Shown in pieces: positions 60,468 to 64,000 of a stretch of 64,000 bases of DNA. Within the stretch, counting starts at the first letter, position 1. Every line of letters begins with the position of its first letter. A program made the translations under genes and the position numbers. The stretch covers positions 1 to 64,000 of the forward strand of contig CAYTHO010000021.1 in the NCBI GenBank assembly GCA_964437595.1. Reading direction: 5' to 3'. The notes under the pieces were generated by a model. That model made no database searches. It had not been told where the DNA came from and saw only the letters and a program-made list of their open reading frames with translations. The stretch is from DSYU01 sp964437595 (lineage in GTDB: Bacteria; Chloroflexota; Anaerolineae; Anaerolineales; Anaerolineaceae).

Positions 60468-61474
60468 TCGTTCTCCTCATCGGGGTTAACCAATTTCTTG
60501 CCTGTCAGTTCCAGGAAGACATCTTCCAGGGTGGTTTCTTTGTCGTCTTTTGACGGGATGCGGTTTTTCAGACCAGACGGGGTATCCAGGGCGATCACGC
60601 TTCCGCTGTCCATGATGGCGATACGGTCACATAACATTTCGGCCTCATTCATATCGTGAGTGGTCAATAGGATGGTGGTGCCGTGCTCGCTGCGCAGCTC
60701 GCGCACCACGGCCTGCACCTCGCGCTTGGAGCGCGGGTCCAGTCCGGTGGTGGGCTCGTCCAGCAGGAGGAGCTGGGGGTGCGAAAGCAGCGCGCGGGCA
60801 ATCGCCACTTTTTGCTGCATACCGCGGGACATTTCTTCCATCGGGCTGTAGATGGAGCGCTTTTCCAACCCCAGGCGGGTGAGGATTTCCACCACCTGCT
60901 TGCGGGTGTTCTTGCCGTCCATGCCGTACAGCCGGGCGCCGTAGATTAAGTTTTCCATTGGTGAGAGTTTTTTGAAGAAGGATGCTTCAACGGATACACG
61001 GTTGATCATCTTTTGCACTTGCATGGGTTGTTTCTCGACATCATAACCAAAGACCGAAATTTTGCCGCTGTCGGGCAGGAGCAGGGTGGAAATCAGGCGG
61101 ATGAGCGTCGACTTGCCGCCGCCGTTGGGGCCTAACACGCCAAAGATCTCACCTTGTTCGACGGTAAAGGAGACATGGTCCACGGCGATCACGGCTGCTT
61201 TCGCTGGCCCGCTGCCGTTGGCCTTCGGGTGCGCGCCACTGCCGTTGGCTTTACCATTCTCCTGCCCGGCTTTGGTACTTAGGACGGCCTCGGCGTCTTT
61301 TGGACTGTGGCCGTTCCCGTTGACATGGTCATGTTCATTCTTATGACCGTTTCCGTTCCCATTTTGACCATTGGAGGCCGCGCCGTTTTGCCCAAGGGTT
61401 AGAAAGCGCTTCCAGAAAGGATCACCGGGTTTTCCAAACTTTTTGTAAACTTCATGAACGACCACTGCAGGCAT
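60464..61474 (-). CDS. ABC transporter ATPase with Asn/Gly/His-rich insert
   Basis: 336 aa. Walker A GPNGGGKST (115-123), Q-loop region, signature MSRGMQQK (215-222; LSGGQ-like), Walker B LLLLDEPTTGLDP (Glu240) and the switch His in LLTTHDMNEAE. It is of the drug/ABC-2 export type and partners the permease at 58310. Between the first strand (VVVHEVYKKFG) and AVIAVDHVSFTVEQGE lies a 65-residue low-complexity insert (about 28-92) of Asn, Gly, His and Lys. The ATG follows AAGGAGC. First gene of the operon, behind a long structured leader. Confidence 0.93.
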   Translation of the reverse strand: MPAVVVHEVYKKFGKPGDPFWKRFLTLGQNGAASNGQNGNGNGHKNEHDHVNGNGHSPKDAEAVLSTKAGQENGKANGSGAHPKANGSGPAKAAVIAVDHVSFTVEQGEIFGVLGPNGGGKSTLIRLISTLLLPDSGKISVFGYDVEKQPMQVQKMINRVSVEASFFKKLSPMENLIYGARLYGMDGKNTRKQVVEILTRLGLEKRSIYSPMEEMSRGMQQKVAIARALLSHPQLLLLDEPTTGLDPRSKREVQAVVRELRSEHGTTILLTTHDMNEAEMLCDRIAIMDSGSVIALDTPSGLKNRIPSKDDKETTLEDVFLELTGKKLVNPDEENE

Positions 61475-61530
61475 TGCATTGCTCCTTACGACTTCACTTG
61501 CGAACTTCTAGATCCAAAATATCGGTTAAC

Positions 61531-61562
61531 AAAAAAGGCCACGGGTTTGGGGGTCCGTGGCC
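61531..61562 (-). terminator. leader terminator T2 of the ABC/GNAT operon
   Basis: Stem GGCCACGG (61537-61544) / CCGTGGCC (61555-61562), 10-nt loop, U6 on the minus strand. It lies between the promoter and the ABC gene, 57 nt before the start codon. Confidence 0.88.
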
Positions 61563-61563
61563 G

Positions 61564-61582
61564 AAAAACGCTGCGCGTTTTT
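61564..61582 (-). terminator. middle leader hairpin
   Basis: Perfect 8-bp stem AAAAACGC (61564-61571) / GCGTTTTT (61575-61582), 3-nt loop. A weak terminator on either strand, between T1 and T2. Confidence 0.5.
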
Positions 61583-61592
61583 AATATTAATC

Positions 61593-61626
61593 AAAAAGGC
61601 CACGGGACCTTGAGTGTACCGTGGCC
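61593..61626 (-). terminator. leader terminator T1 of the ABC/GNAT operon
   Basis: Stem GGCCACGG (61598-61605) / CCGTGGCC (61619-61626), identical to the stem of T2, 13-nt loop, U5 on the minus strand. It follows the upstream ORF by 19 nt. Confidence 0.85.
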
Positions 61627-61644
61627 GCTGTGAGCTTCTTCAGC

Positions 61645-61752
61645 TTACCTGGCGATAGGCACACTCCGAGAAGGAATCGCGGGAACGCCGGCGAAAACCG
61701 GCCCGCTCGCGCGGTACTTCTCCACAGTGATGATGAGTGTGCTGTAAACCAT
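61645..61752 (-). CDS. 35-codon upstream ORF in the ABC/GNAT leader
   Basis: Starts ATG (61752) after GCGAGG, stops TAA (61645); begins MVYSTLIITVEKYRAS and ends SVPIAR. It lies between the promoter and the tandem terminators. Its RNA can fold into one compound hairpin (7+6+5+4 pairs) spanning 61660-61741. This arrangement resembles leader-peptide attenuators of antibiotic-resistance genes. No similarity to a known leader is claimed. Confidence 0.55.
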   Translation of the reverse strand: MVYSTLIITVEKYRASGPVFAGVPAIPSRSVPIAR

Positions 61753-61805
61753 CTAACAACCTCGCCGTAATTATTGTGATGAAAAATTTCTCATCTACCT
61801 GCAAG

Positions 61806-61835
61806 AGTTTAGCACGATGCATAGCAGCTTGTCAA
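61806..61835 (-). promoter_or_regulatory. promoter of the ABC/GNAT operon
   Basis: Minus strand TTGACA (61830-61835), 18-nt spacer, TAAACT (61806-61811). The expected start near 61799 gives a leader of about 325 nt. Confidence 0.75.
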
Positions 61836-61858
61836 CCCCCAAATGGTTAGGAAATGAG

Positions 61859-61864
61859 TATAAT
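61859..61864 (+). promoter_or_regulatory. -10 TATAAT of rsmG
   Basis: TATAAT ends 10 nt before the ATG at 61875 and overlaps the frame of an upstream ATG (61854), so the later ATG on a near-leaderless message is favoured. Confidence 0.5.
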
Positions 61865-61874
61865 CAACACGCTT

Positions 61875-62585
61875 ATGGAAAAGCTCGCCCAGGATGCCTA
61901 TAACCTGCTTGGAATTCGCCTGACTGCCCGGCAGAAATCCATGTTCGCCCGCTACGAACAGGAGCTGCTGGACTGGAATTCGCGCTTCAACCTGACTGCC
62001 ATCCGCGATGCGGATAGCATCCGCGCCAAGCATTTTCTCGACTCGCTGAGCTGCATGCTGGCCTGGCGCGATGCCCCGCCTGGCTCGCTGATTGACGTGG
62101 GCAGCGGGGCAGGCTTCCCTGGCATCCCCTTAAAAATCGTGCAGCCCGGGCTTAACCTCACATTGGTTGAGTCGGTTGGAAAGAAGGCCGAGTTCTGCCG
62201 CCACGTGACTGAAGCGCTTGGGCTGGAGAAGGTAGAGATCACCCAGCAGCGGGCCGAGGAGATCGGCCAGGCGCCGAAATACCGCGAGCGCTTTGATTGG
62301 GCGGTGGCGCGTGCGGTCGCTAACCTGCCCATCCTGGTGGAATACCTGCTGCCGCTGGTGAAAGTAGGCGGGGCAATACTGGCCCAAAAAGGCGAGAGCG
62401 GCCCAGCGGAAGCCCATGCCAGCGAGAAGGCTGTGCGCCTGTTGGGCGGGCGCCTGCGACAGATCATCAAAGTAGATCTCCCCAGCGTAGCCGAAGAGCG
62501 CTACCTGGTTGTTATTGATAAGGTCGCGGCAACCCCGCCCAATTACCCCAGAAGGGTGGGCGTGCCCGGCAAAAAACCACTGTAA
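61875..62585 (+). CDS. rsmG: 16S rRNA (guanine-527-N7)-methyltransferase
   Basis: 236 aa from the ATG at 61875; an in-frame ATG at 61854 would overlap the -10. RsmG motifs: FARYEQELLDWNSRFNLTAIRD, RAKHFLDSLSC, the SAM loop IDVGSGAGFPGIPLKIVQPGLNLTLVESVGKKAEFCRHV and FDWAVARAVANLPILVEYLLPLVKVGG. It methylates N7 of G527 in 16S rRNA. In many bacteria it lies with chromosome-replication genes; here recF is the next gene, in the convergent direction. Confidence 0.96.
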   Translation: MEKLAQDAYNLLGIRLTARQKSMFARYEQELLDWNSRFNLTAIRDADSIRAKHFLDSLSCMLAWRDAPPGSLIDVGSGAGFPGIPLKIVQPGLNLTLVESVGKKAEFCRHVTEALGLEKVEITQQRAEEIGQAPKYRERFDWAVARAVANLPILVEYLLPLVKVGGAILAQKGESGPAEAHASEKAVRLLGGRLRQIIKVDLPSVAEERYLVVIDKVAATPPNYPRRVGVPGKKPL

Positions 62586-62638
62586 CGCAACGCCTGAATG
62601 CCTGCCTGGCGGATGGACCAGTCGACAGCTTGTTTCTC

Positions 62639-63853
62639 TTATAGGTTTTCAGGCACCCGGACCATGCCCTGTTCCACCTGCCATACCGTGCCCTGCTGCA
62701 CAAAGCCCGGGTCAAACAGGCTGAGGTCGGTGGTGGTGAGCATGGTCTGCTCGTATTCAAGCAGGTAGGTTTGCAGGTCAGTACGGCGCTGGGTATCCAG
62801 CTCGGCCAGGATCTCATCCAGCAGCAGCACCGGCCATTCGCCTGTTTTATTTTTGATCCAGGTTACTTCGGCCAGTTTTAGCGCCAGCAGGGCGGTGCGC
62901 ACCTGCCCGCGCGAGCCAAAATCGCCCAGGTCGATGCCGTTGCTGAGCAGCCGCATCTCGTCGCGGTGCGGGCCGGTGGTGGTGACCCCACGGGCAATCT
63001 CCTCACGGCGCACTTCAGCCAGCTTCTCGATAAACCCGCTGCGGATGCGCTCCTGGCTGTAACCCGAACGGTTGACCGGCGACTGCAGCGGCAGCGCAAA
63101 CTGCCCCTGCGGCGTGGGGACGGGGTCGTAGGCGGGCTGGTACACGAGGCGCAAGATTTCTTCCGCATGCGTCAGCCGGTGATGGATGCGCGCGGCAATC
63201 TGTTCCAGCTCCTGGATGGCAGCGATGCGAGCGTGGATGATCAGCGCGCCGCGATCGGCCAACAGGGTGTCCCAGTAAACAAGCTGTTCCGGGTCGCCGC
63301 CGCGCTCGAAAAGCTGCTTGAGCAGGGCGTTGCGCTGGGAGAGCGCCTGGTTGTAATCACTTAGCGCCTGCGAATAGCCCGGCGTGGTCTGCGACAGAGC
63401 CAGGTTCAGGTAGCGGCGGCGCTCTTCCGGCCCGCCCTCGATGATGCGCGTCATTTGCGGCAGGAAGATCACCGCAGTAAACGCGCCGATGGCTTCATGC
63501 ACGCCGCGTTTGACCCCATCCAGCAGAATCTCTTTGCGCAGCCGGGCGCTTCCGTTGACTCCACCCGATTCCTGGATCAGGCGTACCTCCATCTGGTGAC
63601 TGCGGTCCGTGCGCCGGTATTCGGCTACCAGGCGGGCCACTGCCAGCGGCTCTCGCCCAGCCACGAAGTTGATTAACTGGCGGTCATTCTGCGCGTGGAA
63701 TGAGGTGTAGGTAGCCAGATAGTAAATCGATTCGAGGATGGTCGTCTTTCCCTGGGCATTATCTCCCACCAGCAGTAATGTCCGCCTGGGGACTTCCATA
63801 TCCAGGCGGGCAAATGCGCGAAAGTTGGTGAGCGAGAGTCGAGTCAGGTACAT
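62639..63853 (-). CDS. recF: DNA replication and repair protein RecF
   Basis: 404 aa SMC-like ATPase that loads RecA at gaps. Motifs: MYLTRLSLTNFRAFARLD start, Walker A LVGDNAQGKTTILESIYYLA, the mid-protein FLPQMTRIIEGGPEERRRYLNLALSQ, the signature region LGDFGSRGQVRTALLALKLAE and Walker B VLLLDEILAELDTQRR. The length is normal. The ATG lies inside the first unit of a 44-bp tandem repeat, which continues upstream with extra copies of the start codon. No LexA-like box is visible in the 147 bp available upstream. Confidence 0.96.
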   Translation of the reverse strand: MYLTRLSLTNFRAFARLDMEVPRRTLLLVGDNAQGKTTILESIYYLATYTSFHAQNDRQLINFVAGREPLAVARLVAEYRRTDRSHQMEVRLIQESGGVNGSARLRKEILLDGVKRGVHEAIGAFTAVIFLPQMTRIIEGGPEERRRYLNLALSQTTPGYSQALSDYNQALSQRNALLKQLFERGGDPEQLVYWDTLLADRGALIIHARIAAIQELEQIAARIHHRLTHAEEILRLVYQPAYDPVPTPQGQFALPLQSPVNRSGYSQERIRSGFIEKLAEVRREEIARGVTTTGPHRDEMRLLSNGIDLGDFGSRGQVRTALLALKLAEVTWIKNKTGEWPVLLLDEILAELDTQRRTDLQTYLLEYEQTMLTTTDLSLFDPGFVQQGTVWQVEQGMVRVPENL

Positions 63854-63974
63854 GGGCGTGCGCGAAAGTTGGTGAGCGAGAGTCGAGTCAGATACATGGG
63901 CGTGCGCGAAAGTTGGTGAAGGAATATCTAGGCAGGTACATGCGCGTGCACGAAAATTGGTGAGGGCAGGGGTG
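63815..63974. repeat. 44-bp tandem repeat over the recF start
   Basis: Units begin at 63815, 63859 and 63903 (44 bp each), with a partial fourth from 63947. Units 1 and 2 differ at one base (GGTACATG/GATACATG); unit 3 is diverged in its middle. Each full unit contains CAT, i.e. a minus-strand ATG followed by codons for a RecF-like N-terminus; as 44 is not a multiple of 3, only unit 1 is in frame with recF. Confidence 0.88.
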
Positions 63975-64000
63975 GAAAAATACGAATGTTCGAGCAGATT

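Noticed and set aside
61705..61722. T-box-like GAAGTACCGCG on the minus strand in the ABC/GNAT leader
   Set aside because: Only ACCGCG matches the T-box core; the UGG of UGGNACCGCG is missing, no Stem I or specifier loop is visible, and the sequence is explained by the upstream ORF and its compound hairpin.
61640..61822. 60-aa minus-strand ORF overlapping the leader ORF
   Set aside because: It lacks a ribosome site and begins inside the promoter -10 region; the 35-codon ORF in another frame has a site and sits better.
1..64000. tRNA, rRNA genes and CRISPR arrays
   Set aside because: No T-loop-like motifs in a cloverleaf context, no conserved rRNA segments and no regularly spaced repeats with unique spacers were found; the only short-period array is the 44-bp repeat at recF, which has no spacers.

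Overview
The window looks like a chromosomal segment of a Chloroflexota bacterium, most likely class Anaerolineae. This is an inference from gene style: Thr/Pro-rich 'PTATA' linkers on single-pass surface proteins and lipoproteins, a BTAD/NB-ARC/TPR regulator, paired SPFH-like proteins, many aldo/keto reductases and GNATs, and mixed leadered and apparently leaderless genes. No rRNA, tRNA, CRISPR array, transposase or phage gene was recognised.

Layout. 1-2049 is visibly AT-rich and ends in the second copy of a 121-bp direct repeat, exactly where a GC-rich NHL-repeat gene begins without its N-terminus (2050-3823). 3.9-9.8 kb: a small unknown gene, a very large hybrid histidine kinase (7TM-PAS-HisKA-HATPase-REC-REC-HPt), an aldo/keto reductase and a short MscS channel. 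9.8-17.6 kb: a promoter whose spacer carries a LexA-like box drives a radical-SAM activase, a coiled-coil protein and a multi-AAA CbbX/SpoVK-like ATPase; two SPFH-like membrane proteins converge on it. 17.7-22.3 kb: an ABC1/UbiB kinase, then argG-argH behind a promoter, a 17-codon Arg-containing leader ORF and a terminator (a probable attenuator). 22.5-34.9 kb: two NarL-type regulators (one receiver-only), a YihY/BrkB membrane protein, a transglutaminase-like protein, surface lipoproteins, birA, a beta-propeller lipoprotein and a BTAD-type regulator. 35-49.8 kb: a sensor kinase coupled to a receiver-PAS pseudo-kinase, an RNA methyltransferase, PPK2, PHP and alkaline-phosphatase-like enzymes, an oxidoreductase cluster, a DEAD-box helicase and an SGNH hydrolase.

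49.8-56 kb (minus strand): a tandemly organised membrane protein, a possible TIM-barrel protein, a DUF4870-like protein, an SDR, an MFS exporter, a nucleoside hydrolase and an isochorismatase-like hydrolase. The last genes share one promoter overlapped by a duplicated operator-like element. 56.2-61.8 kb (minus strand): a tightly coupled operon (4-nt ATGA overlaps) of ABC ATPase, two GNATs, ABC-2 permease and two double-GNAT proteins. It is preceded by a roughly 325-nt leader with a strong promoter, a 35-codon upstream ORF folded into a long compound hairpin, and tandem terminators. This is the best candidate for a previously undescribed system: an attenuation-controlled, drug-resistance-like exporter plus acetyltransferase operon. 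61.9-64 kb: rsmG and recF; the recF start region is tandemly repeated with a 44-bp period.

All functions are read from sequence motifs only; no database search was possible.
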